In this document: one piece after another, positions 12,761 through 23,046 of the stretch
Layout: each line of letters opens with the position of its first letter
Numbering within the stretch: position 1 is the stretch's first letter
Source of the DNA: Glebionis coronaria
Taxonomy: Eukaryota; Streptophyta; Magnoliopsida; Asterales; Asteraceae
DNA: 64,000 bases
Direction: 5' to 3'
NCBI GenBank assembly: GCA_025667525.1
Contig: CM046876.1
Span: 18,215,320-18,279,319, forward strand
The notes under the pieces: model-generated
What the model was told of the DNA's origin: nothing
Seen by the model: the letters and a program-made list of their open reading frames with translations, nothing else
Database searches by the model: none
Program-made: the position numbers and the translations under genes

Positions 12761-13120
12761 TGTTAGCCCTATATTTTATATAGTCGAACAAGAATGTAAT
12801 AGGTCATCTTAGTCGTTAAAAGGTCTTGTATTGTAATAGGTTAGTCGGGAAAACCGGGCTTGGACTTTAAGCTAATATTGTATAAGTTAGGGGCGTAAGC
12901 CCAAAACAAAGCCAAGCCCGGCCCAAGATGAAGCCCACAAAGGCCTTAGAGCCGTGGGGTATATAACCCTCTTTCACATGTGAAAGAGGGTGTTGGTTCA
13001 TTTCATTAAACACATAGTTTTAGGGTAAACCTTCCACTTCTCTCTCTACTCTCTCTCTCTCTACTTTTCTCCTCTTTCTCTCTCTAAGAATCTTGTGTTA
13101 TGGATTAAATGGGAACAACA
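12761..13120 (+). repeat. 5' LTR of element G
   Basis: It starts TGTTAGCCC and ends GGGAACAACA right before the PBS, giving 360 bp. A CT microsatellite lies near its 3' end (about 13038-13086). No second copy is present at the other end of the element. Confidence 0.85.
12960..12990 (+). promoter_or_regulatory. TATA box followed by a perfect 24-bp palindrome, LTR of G
   Basis: TATATAA (12960-12966) is followed immediately by a perfect inverted repeat at 12967-12990, arms CCCTCTTTCACA and TGTGAAAGAGGG with no spacer. The palindrome occupies the space between TATA box and expected transcription start, so it could bind a dimeric factor or form a hairpin at the RNA 5' end. Confidence 0.7.
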
Positions 13121-13122
13121 TT

Positions 13123-13135
13123 TGGTATCAAGAGC
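13123..13135 (+). other. Primer-binding site of element G
   Basis: TGGTATCAAGAGC lies two bases after the LTR and is complementary to the 3' end of plant initiator tRNA-Met (with an extra A relative to TGGTATCAGAGC). Typical of copia elements. Confidence 0.85.
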
Positions 13136-13404
13136 CTATAGTGGATAGGTGATTGAAGATTCGTGTGTGGTGTTCTTGAATTTTCGTGGCCTTTTTGATC
13201 CATATCTCACGTCCCATATTTTTTTTTGTGTTTTATGGTCTTTTCTTGATACAAATCATCTACATACTAGTAGTAGTGATTTAGGTATCTTGGTTTTGGC
13301 TAAAACACAAATTTTTTGGATCAAAAGTTGCGAAATTTCTTGTTTTTCTTCATTCCGAAATTCTAGCAGAAACTTCCATCGGAAAGTACAAATTGTACTT
13401 GGGC

Positions 13405-13770
13405 TTCCATCGCAATAACCATCACCATCGAAAAGGGTTTTGGCTCTACATTGCGATACGTGGGTTTTTATTACTTATTCCGATCTGGACATTCCGATCG
13501 TACTTTGCGATCTGGATTCTGACGGGTATAAGGAAGTATTTTAAGTCGTTAGTCTGCTTGAATTTTGACAGCCACATTGCGATCTGGACATTCCGATAGG
13601 CTTTGCGATCTGAGTACTCCGACAGGCTTTCCGATCTGGACATTACGATATGGACATTACGATCTGAGCATTGCGATCTGAGCATTGCGATTGAGCATTC
13701 CGATTGAGCATTCCGATCTGGACATTCCGATCTGGACATTCCGATAAGTATTCCGATGGACATTCCGATA
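13405..13770 (+). repeat. Motif array in leader of G (ATTCCGAT / TTGCGAT)
   Basis: About 18 copies of an 8-mer of the form ATT(C/G/A)CGAT, many extended to CTGGAC or CTGAGC, spaced 10-20 bases apart. They lie in the untranslated leader between PBS and gag, about 450-800 nt after the TATA box. An antisense open frame here is only the translation of the array. Confidence 0.8.
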
Positions 13771-13842
13771 GGTATTTTGTTTGAGTAATTTTTAGACTTA
13801 GCCACTATCTAGACTAGTTTCGGAACGTAGTTTACACGAAGA

Positions 13843-13865
13843 TTAAAAAAAAAAAAAAAAAAAAA
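13843..13865 (+). repeat. Poly(A) run in leader of G
   Basis: An uninterrupted run of about 21 A residues lies in the untranslated leader, upstream of the gag start. No other feature is seen in the 235 bases between it and the ATG. Confidence 0.7.
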
Positions 13866-14099
13866 GAGTTAAAACTTTTAGGTCAAGTAAATTCAAATTT
13901 TTTCCCTACTAGTTTTTGGCTATTTCTAACTCAAATTCAAAATTTGGCGATACAAAATTTTTTCGGCTTACCGTTTTGTCAGACTGAGAAATTTATTGTC
14001 GGGCTGAGAAAAGAATTGAATTTTTCGGAATTTCAATTTTAACCACACATCATCACAACAAATCCACTAAGATCTGCAATTCATCCACAAGTATTCACC

Positions 14100-17000
14100 A
14101 TGTCTAACAACAACATCAACATTGCAACTGCTAATCAAATTCGTTTGGAACAAGGTGGCAACGATAACCCACCTGTGCTCACTGCCGGTTGCTACGTTCA
14201 ATGGAGATCTCGTTTTCTCAGATTTCTCGATGGAAAAGAAAACCGAACTGCTCTTCGTCACTGCCTTGAGAACCCACCTCCAGTTTTTGAATTCAAACCA
14301 ATTACAACACAGGCAGAGGATGGTACTTCATCAACTATACGAGCTATGGAGGATTTTGACACATGTTTTGCTGAGAAAAAGAAACTCCTCCAAGCTGAAG
14401 CTGATGCTGTAAATTTCATACTCACTGGAATTGATAACGATATCTATTCCACAGTTGATGCATGTCCTAATGCTATGGAAATGTGGAATGCAATTCATCG
14501 ATTGAAGCAAGGTGAGTCAATCAATGTTCAAGATCTCGAGACTAATCTACTTTGGGAGTTTGGAAAATTCACATCTGAAGATGGTGAATCCATTGACTCA
14601 TATTACTCGAGATTCTACAAAATGATGAATGAGCTTGTCAGAAATCAGTGCACCATCTCCAATCATCATGCCAATGTTCAGTTTCTACTTCAACTCAAAC
14701 CGGAATGGCAAAGGTTTGTGACTTTGGTCAAACAAAGGGAGGATATCAAGACTATATCTTACCACAAACTTTATGATATCTTGAAACAACATCAAAATGA
14801 AGTGAATGAACTAAGGGCTGAAAAGGCAGAACGGTCTGCTAATTCTATTGCTTTTGTGGCTGCTACTTCAACAAAACCCGTTCCTTGTCAACAACCACCT
14901 AATCATTCCTCGAAGTCATCAAGCCCATCCACCAAACCTCTAGCTGCTGCTAAACACAAAGCAAAAGCAATTGTCCCCACTCCACCTCCAAAGTATGACA
15001 CCGAGTCAGATGGAGACAGTGATGATGAACAAACTTCAAGGGACAAGAAGATTGAAGAACTCATGTCTTTACTCACCACAACTTATAAGAAGATCTACAA
15101 ACCTACCAACAACAACCTCAGATCATCATCCAATGCTAGATATAAGGAAGTTGATCATGCACCTAGGTATGATCGTGATGCTAGGTATGATAATCAGAGG
15201 ATGCTGAATCAAGTTGGGGCTAGAGATACTATAGGCACTCCGGTGGTGCAGAAGACTGGGATTCAATGCTTCAACTGCAAGGAATTTGGGCACATGGCTA
15301 GGGAATGTAAGAAGCCAAAACGGGTTAAGGATTCGGGATATCACAAGGAAAAGATGTTGCTGTGCAAGAAAGAAGAAGCAGGAATTCCACTCACAGCAGA
15401 TGAAGTTGACTGGCGTGATGACACTGATGATGAAGCCGATGATCAAGAGTTAGAGGCACATTATGTGTACATGGCAAAGATTCAAGAAGTGATCCCAGAG
15501 ACTGATGATAGTTCTGGACCCATCTATGATTCTGAGCCACTTGAAAAGGTACCATCACATGATAACTATAATGTATTTGCTAATGAACGACGGCATCCTG
15601 AGCAACCCGAAAGCATCAATGACACATATGTGATGGACACGGAGGATAGCAATATCTCTACGGATTCACAGCATATGTGTAATGATGACGGAAAAGCTGT
15701 TCAGGATACTGACTCGGATGAGGACCGTGATTTGCTTGCGTCTATTATTAATTCTTTAAAACGTGAAATTGATGAAAACAAAGAAGCTAATAAACGTTTG
15801 AAGCAAGCAAACACATCCTTAGCCGAGGAGATAGACAGGCTTAAAGAGTGTGATTATGTAAAAAAAGCTGATCGACGAGTTGCAATAGCTAATGGTTTGG
15901 TATATGAACGTAAGGTGCTCAACGAACAATATTGTTCTGAAGTAACACACGAAATTCATATGTCAAAACAGAAGATATCGGAACTTGAAGAACAACTGCT
16001 GCTACATAAACTCCAAATTACTGAATTAGAGTCGGTTAACAAAGAACAAACTGAGCTTTATAAAACTCGTGAAGAAAAGGATATTGAAAAAATTCTTGCT
16101 TTGGAAAAGAGAGTCGACACGTTAAACAACATTGTTTACAAAATGGGTCAGTCTATTCAAACTATGAATATGCTCAATAGAAATATGAAAACGAGTTTTG
16201 TCAAGCCTGAATATCTCAAGAAAGCTCAAAGTACCAAGCCTGCTCTTTATGATATCAGTTGTTATGTTGATAATCTTGCTCTTATGCTTTCCCCTGACTG
16301 CGACGAAATCATTCGTCAACAAGAAGAAAGTCGATCAAACTTAAGTGATTTAATAAACCTTTCTGATTCTAACAATCATATTAAGTTTGTCCCTCAAAAA
16401 GAACTTTCAAAAGAACAAAAGATGTATAATAGTGTTCCACCACCAAGTGATGAACCACAAAAGAAAGTTTCTTTAAAAAGGAGTTTCAAAAAACAATCAA
16501 TTTTGTTAGAAAAGCGAATTTTGGATGAAAAACGTAAATGGGATGAGAAAAGCAAAAGTGTTCAGCAATTTGAGTTTATAAAACAAGGGGTTTTAAATTT
16601 GTACAAAGGTGTCGTCGACTATGAAAAAGTTTCTAGGGATACCATTTGGAATATTAAACCTAACCCACAAGTAGAAGTCGTCATTCAACAATGCATTGTT
16701 CCAACCATTGATGATCTTTCAAAAAATGTGGAAATGTTTTATAAAGCTCTCACTGAGGAAATGTTAACTGATTTAAGCTATGTCAAATCTCTTGAAGATG
16801 AAGTTGATTTTCTTCAAATTAAATTAACGACACAAGAACACCAACTTTCTAACGAAATTGATCGACTTTCTAAGGAATATTTTTATGCTGACCATATGAA
16901 TGCTATACTTGGTGTGTATACCGATCTTGATCAATATTGTCATGTAGCATGTCTTGTGTCAGAATCGGACGCGAAATGTCGCAATCTTGAAGTAGAGCTT

Positions 17001-18191
17001 TCGAAACAAATTCAGTCATATAACAAACTTTCGAAAAGTTTTTCTCAACTTGAGAAACACTCCATTTCTCTTGAACTTGCTTTACAAAAAGGTGAAAAAT
17101 CTCATAATCATAAAAAGTGTCAAGAAATGTCAGCTTCTTCGTTTCGTCTACTGAATGAAAAAGATTTCGAAATAAATGATTTGAAAGCTCAGCTAAAAGA
17201 AAGGGACATAGCCATAAGTGAGTTACAGAAACTCATTGAGAAAATCAAAGGAAAGTCTGTTTTGGGTAAACCATCCGCCGTTCGTCAACCGAATGCGGTT
17301 AAATGCCCTAAAACATCTATTTTGGGAAAATACCCACAGACTTTGCCTAAGATAGGAAATGATAAGAGCACTAATGTGATAGCACCTGGAATGTATAAGA
17401 TGAACACTAAGCCCACTCAAAATGGAACATCGCGGTTACCTCAGAATATTAAGAAAACTAATCAACGTGTGTCTTCTTCTACAGGAGTAATCCCCACTAC
17501 TAGCGTTAGCGGACCACAACTTAAGAGCAATAGAATGCAAGATAAGGTCATGCCTAACAATAGTCAAGGAAAGAAGTTGGAAGTAGAAGACCACCATAGG
17601 AATTTTAAGTTTTCTAAGAATAAAACGTCTGTAACTGCATGTAATGACAGTTTAAATGCTAAGACCTCGAATGTTGAATTTATTTGTGTTGAATGTGGCA
17701 AATGTGTTCGTACTTTCAATCATGATGCTTGTGCTCTTAATTATAATGGCGTGAATACTAGAACTAGGAAGCCTATTCGTATGCCCACTAGTACTAGTAA
17801 ACCCACAAGAACTTTGAACCAATCCACTGAGCAACCACTTAAGAAACTAAGTGCGTTAGAATCCACTACTCTACGTAAACAAAGCATGTTAAAGAAGCTT
17901 TATGAGAACATGATTAGGACATGTACACGGGGGTATTCGAGATATACACCACCCGGATACAAATGGGTACCTAAGTTAACCACTTTAGTGATTGGGTCTA
18001 GGAATATCAGCTTGCCTGTAGACTTTGCATCTAGGCCCACTACTATTTTGGAACCCGTCTCTATCAAGGGATCCCATTTGTCAAATGCTACATTGTCTTC
18101 TAATTCTTCTGCAGCTCGTCGAACTCATCCTATTCATAATGGACTCCGGGTGCACAAAGCACATGACGGGCAATCTCAAGCTTCTCATTAA
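14100..18191 (+). CDS. Copia gag with very long coiled-coil extension, element G
   Basis: The ATG at 14100 opens 1,363 codons, far longer than a usual copia Gag (300-450). Residues 25-235 look like the copia capsid (UBN2-type) domain, with a DLETNLLWEFGKF-like helix. A CCHC knuckle CFNCKEFGHMAREC lies at about 388-401. Acidic linkers follow, then a long coiled coil at about 545-1050 (heptad-rich, for example SLKREIDENKEANKRLKQ). A Cys/His block comes at about 1195-1215 (CVECGKC...NHDAC), then a basic tail. This frame meets the protease frame only through a frame change around 18100-18140, either an indel or a shift site. Gag would package the RNA; the role of the coiled coil is unknown to me, perhaps particle architecture. 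Confidence 0.85.
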   Translation: MSNNNINIATANQIRLEQGGNDNPPVLTAGCYVQWRSRFLRFLDGKENRTALRHCLENPPPVFEFKPITTQAEDGTSSTIRAMEDFDTCFAEKKKLLQAEADAVNFILTGIDNDIYSTVDACPNAMEMWNAIHRLKQGESINVQDLETNLLWEFGKFTSEDGESIDSYYSRFYKMMNELVRNQCTISNHHANVQFLLQLKPEWQRFVTLVKQREDIKTISYHKLYDILKQHQNEVNELRAEKAERSANSIAFVAATSTKPVPCQQPPNHSSKSSSPSTKPLAAAKHKAKAIVPTPPPKYDTESDGDSDDEQTSRDKKIEELMSLLTTTYKKIYKPTNNNLRSSSNARYKEVDHAPRYDRDARYDNQRMLNQVGARDTIGTPVVQKTGIQCFNCKEFGHMARECKKPKRVKDSGYHKEKMLLCKKEEAGIPLTADEVDWRDDTDDEADDQELEAHYVYMAKIQEVIPETDDSSGPIYDSEPLEKVPSHDNYNVFANERRHPEQPESINDTYVMDTEDSNISTDSQHMCNDDGKAVQDTDSDEDRDLLASIINSLKREIDENKEANKRLKQANTSLAEEIDRLKECDYVKKADRRVAIANGLVYERKVLNEQYCSEVTHEIHMSKQKISELEEQLLLHKLQITELESVNKEQTELYKTREEKDIEKILALEKRVDTLNNIVYKMGQSIQTMNMLNRNMKTSFVKPEYLKKAQSTKPALYDISCYVDNLALMLSPDCDEIIRQQEESRSNLSDLINLSDSNNHIKFVPQKELSKEQKMYNSVPPPSDEPQKKVSLKRSFKKQSILLEKRILDEKRKWDEKSKSVQQFEFIKQGVLNLYKGVVDYEKVSRDTIWNIKPNPQVEVVIQQCIVPTIDDLSKNVEMFYKALTEEMLTDLSYVKSLEDEVDFLQIKLTTQEHQLSNEIDRLSKEYFYADHMNAILGVYTDLDQYCHVACLVSESDAKCRNLEVELSKQIQSYNKLSKSFSQLEKHSISLELALQKGEKSHNHKKCQEMSASSFRLLNEKDFEINDLKAQLKERDIAISELQKLIEKIKGKSVLGKPSAVRQPNAVKCPKTSILGKYPQTLPKIGNDKSTNVIAPGMYKMNTKPTQNGTSRLPQNIKKTNQRVSSSTGVIPTTSVSGPQLKSNRMQDKVMPNNSQGKKLEVEDHHRNFKFSKNKTSVTACNDSLNAKTSNVEFICVECGKCVRTFNHDACALNYNGVNTRTRKPIRMPTSTSKPTRTLNQSTEQPLKKLSALESTTLRKQSMLKKLYENMIRTCTRGYSRYTPPGYKWVPKLTTLVIGSRNISLPVDFASRPTTILEPVSIKGSHLSNATLSSNSSAARRTHPIHNGLRVHKAHDGQSQASH

Positions 18192-19272
18192 CTTCGTGGA
18201 GAAGTTTCTGGGTACGGTACGGTTTGGAAATGATCAATTTGCACCAATACTTGGATATGGAGACTTGGTTCAAGGGAATATCACTATAAAACGGGTTTAT
18301 TACGTCGAGGGACTGAATCACAATTTATTCTCGGTTGGTCAATTTTGTGATGCGGATTTGGAAGTGGCTTTTCGGAAATCTACTTGCTATGTTAGAGACT
18401 ACGATGGGAATGACCTTCTTACAGGCTCTCGGGGTTCTGATCTCTACACAGTAACTCTTCAAGACACATCTTCAACAAATCCAATTTGCTTAATGGCTAA
18501 AGCGTCATCATCTCAAGCATGGTTATGGCATCAACGATTGTCACATATCAACTTTGACACCATCAACCTGCTTTCGAAGAATGATATTGTGACCGGTCTT
18601 CCTAAGTTAAAATTCGTCAAAGACCATCTTTGTTCTTCTTGTGAGTTGGGGAAAGCAAAACGAAAGTCTTTCAAATCAAAGACTACCCCAAGCTCAAAAG
18701 GACGATTGGAACTTCTACACATGGATTTATGTGGTCCCATGCGTGTAGAGAGTATCAACGGGAAAAAGTATATTCTCGTGATTGTTGATGATTACTCTAG
18801 ATACACATGGACTTTCTTCTTAAGGTCCAAAGATGAAACACCAGAGGTTCTCAAAAACTTTCTCAAGATGATACAACGCAATCTTCAAGCTCAAGTCTTA
18901 ACCGTAAGAACGGATAGGGGTACTGAATTTTTGAACAAAAACTTGCAATCTTCCTTTCAAGAAGAAGGCATCGAACATCAAACGTCTATTGCTCGAACTC
19001 CTGAACAAAACGGCGTTGTCGAAAGGCGGAACCGTACTTTGGTTGAGGCTGCTCGAACAATGCTTTCTGCTTCAAAATTACCACTATTCTTCTGGGCTGA
19101 AGCAATTGCAACTGCCTGTTATACTCAGAATCGTTCTCTCGTTATACCTAGACATGAAAAGACACCTTACCACATCATCAATGGCAGGAAACCTACTGTC
19201 AAATTCTTTCACGTATTTGGATCTTTATGCTACATTCTTAAAGACGGTGAGAATCTCGACAAGATGAAATAA
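18110..19272 (+). pseudogene. Protease and integrase of element G
   Basis: The frame is open from 18025 without an ATG; real pol sequence begins at about 18110. The protease active site is DSGCTKHMTG. The integrase zinc domain has H-x4-H-x28-C-x2-C (WHQRLSH ... CSSC). The catalytic triad is complete: Asp in LLHMDLCGP, Asp in VRTDRGTEF, Glu in NGVVERRNRT, with 35 residues between the last two, the normal D,D(35)E spacing. The frame ends at an in-frame TAA (19270-19272) inside the integrase C-terminal region; homology continues in the same frame beyond it, so this is a nonsense mutation rather than the true end. The link to gag is out of frame. Confidence 0.88.
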
Positions 19273-20898
19273 AAAGGTGATGCATGTATTTTTGTGGGGT
19301 ATGCGACATTGTCGAAAGGATATCGGGTCTATAACAAGAGAACAAAGATCATTGTCGAAACAATTCATGTGAACTTTGACGAATTGCCACAGATGGTACT
19401 TGATCACAACAGCTCAAGTCCCGCACCTCAATGTCTAACAATGGCACCTACACAAAACAGTGTACGTCCCGTGCAAGAATGTCAACAAAGTACTCCTACA
19501 GCAGACTCGATGGATACGACACATATGAATGAGTTGGTTGACTTATATGATCCTATGTTTGATGAATATTACTATGGAAACAATCAAGTTGTGTCAAAGC
19601 CTTCCGCTGTCAATACTACTGATGCACCTGAACAAAATCAACAAGACACAACTGCCTCTACTTCAGCAACCGTTGCTCAAGAGACAATTCCAGTGGATAC
19701 TCAACAAACTCAAGAAACTGTCATACAACCAACATCACCAACCGTCAATGCTGAAGGAGGAAACAACAATCAAGCAGTCGATGCACAACCTGAAGATGAA
19801 GAATTTATCAATCCGTTCGGTACACCGGTACACGAAGTCGGAGAGTCTTCTAGTCAACATGTTGATCCGTCCAACATGCATACATTCTACCAACCATATC
19901 CATCCACTCACCATTGGACACGTGATCATCCATTGGAGCAAGTCATTGGAAATCCTTCACAACCGGTTCGAACACGCAGACAACTCGAAACCGATGGCGA
20001 TGTGTGTATGTATGCACTCACCGTGAGTTCAACTGTACCTACAAACATCAAACAAGCCATGACTGATCATGCGTGGATTGAATCAATGCAAGACGAAATT
20101 CATCAGTTTGAACGCCTAAATGTTTGGGAACTTGTTGACCGACCCTATGGAATGTCAATTTTAGATTTCAAATGGATCTGGAAAAACAAACTGGATGAAG
20201 AACAAACCATCATCAAAAACAAATCTCGTCTTGTAGTTAAGGGATACCGTCAACAAGAAGGCATAGACTACGATGAATCATTCGCTCCAGTCGCTCGTTT
20301 GGAAGCAGTCAGGATATTCCTTGCTTATGCTGCACATAAGGGCTTCACGGTTTTTCAGATGGACGTTAAAACTGCTTTTCTCAACAGTCATTTGAAGGAA
20401 GAAGTGTATGTGAATCAGCCGGAAGGATTCATCGATCCTCATCATCCTGACAAAGTTTATCGTCTCAAAAAGGCTGTATATGAACTTAAACAAGCTCCAA
20501 GGGCATGGTACGAAGAACTTTCAAATTTCTTGGTGTCCAAAGGATTCTCCAAAGGTTCTATTGATCCTACTCTCTTTACTAATAAATATGGGGATGACAT
20601 AATGCTGGTGCAAGTTTATGTTAATGATATTATTTTTGGTTCTACGAACCCAAAACTTTCAAAACGTTTTGAAAAATTAATGCACAGCAGATTTGAAATG
20701 TCAATGATGGGGGAGCTAAAATTCTTTTTAGGCCTCCAGATTCATCAATCCCCACGTGGTATCTTCATTAACCAAGCAAAGTATGCTCAAGAGATACTTA
20801 AAAAGCATGGTATGACCTCATGTGCTCGCGTTGGTACACCATTGTCGACCACATCCCTAGACGCTAATTTGTACTCATATCCCGTAGATCAAACGTGA
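19273..20898 (+). pseudogene. Reverse transcriptase of element G (active site mutated)
   Basis: This continues the integrase frame after the TAA: integrase tail ([13 protein letters not shown]), a Gln/Thr/Pro-rich linker, then the Ty1 RT domain (WIESMQDEI ... [11 protein letters not shown] ... [12 protein letters not shown]). The catalytic box reads YVNDIIFGS. The first Asp of the usual YVDD is Asn (codon AAT, 20623-20625), a single G-to-A change expected to abolish polymerase activity. The frame stops at an in-frame TGA (20896-20898) just before the conserved [11 protein letters not shown] block. Confidence 0.9.
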
Positions 20899-21597
20899 TA
20901 TCGCAGTATGATCGGGTCACTTATGTACCTTACATCCAGTAGGCCTGATATTCATCATGCCACATGCTATTGTGCACGATATCAAGCCAGACCTACACAA
21001 AAGCACCTCAAAGAGGTTAAACGGATCTTTCGGTACCTTAAGAATACCATTCACATGGGACTCTGGTATCCGAGGGAAACCGGTTTTCATCTAACGACTT
21101 TTTCAGATTCTGATCACGCAGGTTGTCTTGATAGTCGTAAAAGCACTTCTGGTAGCATACAGTTTCTAGGAGAAGACAAGCTTGTCAGCTGGTCGTCAAA
21201 GAAGCAGGATTGCACTTCGCTCTCATCAGCTGAAGCAGAATATGTGGCTCTATCCGCGTGTTGTGCTCAAGTCCTCTGGATGAGAACTCAACTCACGGAT
21301 TATGGCTTCCACTTTGATAAAATACCAATGTATTGTGACTCAAAGTCGGCCATAGCCATATCTTGCAATCCGGTTCAACACTCCCGCACCAAGCACATCG
21401 ATGTCAGATATCACTTCATCAAGGAACAAATGGAACACGGCATCGTGTAATTATACTTTGTCAGAACTGAGTACCAGCTGGCAGACTTGTTTACAAAAGC
21501 TCTATCGAAAGATAGGTTTGCGTATCTCGTTGGCCGTCTTGGTATGAAGTATATGACTCCAGAAGACTTGGAGGTTTTGGCAAATAAAGCTGCTTGA
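20899..21597 (+). pseudogene. RNase H region of element G
   Basis: Same frame after the TGA: RT connection and Ty1 RNase H with FSDSDHAG, AEAEYVAL and MYCDSKSAI motifs, so its acidic residues are present. A third in-frame stop, TAA at 21448-21450, interrupts it after MEHGIV. The remaining 48 codons (ADLFTKAL ... NKAA) run to the natural TGA at 21595-21597. Element sequence then ends within about 40 bases. Confidence 0.88.
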
Positions 21598-21637
21598 TAT
21601 TCTCTCACTATGACTTCTAAGCACATCACAGCTTAGG
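21598..21637 (+). other. Truncated 3' end of element G
   Basis: About 40 non-coding bases follow the pol stop, after which the sequence is element A LTR. No purine tract and no TGTTAGCCC LTR start are seen. A deletion seems to have removed PPT and 3' LTR precisely up to the A boundary. Confidence 0.7.
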
Positions 21638-21915
21638 TCTTGCCAAATCTTCAAAAATGAGGGACCAATGTTGACAGTCTTCAATTCTTCAAGGACCATT
21701 TTGGAAATTCCAGATTTGGGCCCGGTTCATTGTGCGGCTTCGTTTCCCGTGTTCGTTTTTGATTGATTCTTGTGATCTTTTTGTCCTTTCCTCAATATCC
21801 GTACCTAAAATACACAAGCAACAAACACGAGAATATATTTGGCAGTTTTAATGATATTTTATGCATTTTAAGCCCGATTTGGACGATGAGACTATGTATA
21901 AAAGCAGTCTCATCA
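21638..21915 (-). repeat. 5' LTR of element A, part 2 (beyond element G)
   Basis: These 278 bases match 2927-3204, resuming exactly where 12760 stops and ending in GTCTCATCA. They prove that G inserted into this LTR after A was in place. Confidence 0.92.
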
Positions 21916-22800
21916 GTTTGTAGCGAGAAGTAAGATATTTTTGTTCATTTCAGTCATCATGCGGGTGAATTCGGTCATGTCGGGGTTTGCTGAGGTAGAA
22001 GAAACATTGACTCTCGGGTTGTTCCTTGAAGAAGCGGAGGAATCCCAGTTTTTGTGATGAGTAGTCATGTTCTCAATAAGCTCTCTACACTCCTCGGGTC
22101 TCCTTTTCATAAATGTGCCACCGACGGCTGCATTAATCGTATCACGATCTCGAAAATTCAAACCGTTGTAGAAAGTATCTATTAAGGTCACAGGGAGCAT
22201 GTTGTGGTTTGGACATCTATCAATCAAAACATTATATCTTTCCCAAGCATCAAAGAGAGTTTCATCGGGTTCTTGCATGAAACCGCTGATTTGATTGCGA
22301 AGGCTCATGACCATGGATGGTGGAAAGTAGCGCGACAAAAAGCGTTGAGTCATGTCATCCCAAGTATGAATAGAATTCTTTGGAAGACGATCAAACCATT
22401 TCTCGGCGTGGTGTGATAAAGTATGTGGAAAGAGTTGAAGGCGAAGAACATCCATTGTGGCACCGGTACACTTCATGCTTTGAGTGATTGTAATGAAATT
22501 GTCGAGGTGTTTGTTGGCATCATCATCAGGCATTCCGGCGAATGGATTAGTTTGCACTTGCTGAATCATGTGGTGCTTCAACGAAAACTCCAGAGCCGTG
22601 ATTTGCATCGGCGCAATCGGTCCTCCTCGTCCAAACATGGTAGGTTGACAAAGCTCCTCCATTATCCGAAGATCGGGCTGTGGAAGAACATTGTTGTTAT
22701 TATTGTTGAGGTGCGGTGGATTATTGTTGTTTTGGACACCTGCCATACTTAAGTCTTCTCGAGTCTCGGGCTCTTGATAATTAGAAGATCTAGTACGCAT
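21916..22800 (-). pseudogene. Athila/Tat-type gag of element B, interrupted by element A
   Basis: The likely start is the ATG at 22800 (MRTRSSNYQ), not the in-frame Met upstream at 22854, because MRTR is the usual beginning of this gag type and the upstream residues form a hydrophobic, leader-like stretch. An Asn-rich N-terminus is followed by the capsid (retrotransposon gag) domain at about residues 60-240: FAGMPDDDANKHLDNF, KWFDRLPKNSIHTW, RYFPPS and DTFYNGLN. It ends with a Ser/Asn linker. The zinc knuckle and everything downstream are separated by the A insertion, whose first codon is TGA. Within this fragment the frame is intact, so B may have been functional when A landed. Confidence 0.85.
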
Positions 22801-23027
22801 ACACCTACAAAGGCAAAAGAAAAAAAACCAAACACAAAGAGAATATATATACACAAAAAAATGAAATCTTTTTAGATTTTTAACAATTTTTAATTTTTAT
22901 GGATTTTTAACAATTTTTTAATTTTTATGGTTTTTTGAATTTTTTAAGCAACAAAATAACGCTCACAAGTGAACGGATCCAAAAAAGCAACGCGTCTCTC
23001 ACAGAAAACCGTTAATCTTTACGCAAA
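22801..23027 (-). other. Leader of element B (shared with C and D)
   Basis: About 225 nt of untranslated leader. The 90 bases next to the PBS match the leaders of C and D (shared strings GATTAACGGTTTT, TGTGAGAGACGCGTTG, GGATCCGTTCACT). This is where RNA packaging and dimerisation signals are expected; the palindrome is degenerate here (GTTCACTTGTGAGC). Confidence 0.65.
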
Positions 23028-23046
23028 GAGCCAGCAGCGGCGCCAT
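23028..23046 (-). other. Primer-binding site of element B
   Basis: The minus strand reads ATGGCGCCGCTGCTGGCTC, adjacent to the LTR end. Same class as in C and D. Confidence 0.85.

Larger units (their letters stand above)
12761..21637 (+). mobile_element. Element G: Ty1/copia retrotransposon lacking its 3' LTR
   Basis: The parts in order are 5' LTR (12761-13120), PBS for initiator Met tRNA, a 980-nt leader with a motif array, a very long gag ORF, then protease, integrase, RT and RNase H in copia order. The sequence falls back into element A's LTR about 40 bases after the RNase H stop, with no PPT and no 3' LTR. The right boundary reads GCTTAGG then host sequence. GCTTA also precedes the 5' LTR (12756-12760), so it may be a remnant target duplication. 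Three nonsense codons and an RT active-site change show that the copy is dead. Confidence 0.88.
1..21915 (-). mobile_element. Element A: Ty3/gypsy gag-pro retrotransposon, minus strand, hosting element G
   Basis: In element orientation (right to left) the parts are 5' LTR (9107-12760 plus 21638-21915), PBS, gag, protease, a long 3' non-coding tract, a PPT and the 3' LTR (1-3204, cut by the window edge). The two LTR copies align at a constant offset of about 9,834 bases, with roughly 1-2% mismatches by eye. The internal region is only 5.9 kb. No reverse transcriptase, RNase H or integrase is visible, so this looks like a non-autonomous gag-pro element that needs pol in trans. Gag and the retropepsin type suggest the Athila/Tat side of Ty3. 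The right flank (gtttg, 21916-21920) is the gag gene of element B; the left target duplication lies outside the window. Confidence 0.88.

Noticed and set aside
13446..13805. Antisense 119-codon frame in the G leader
   Set aside because: Created by the ATTCCGAT array; antisense to the element.
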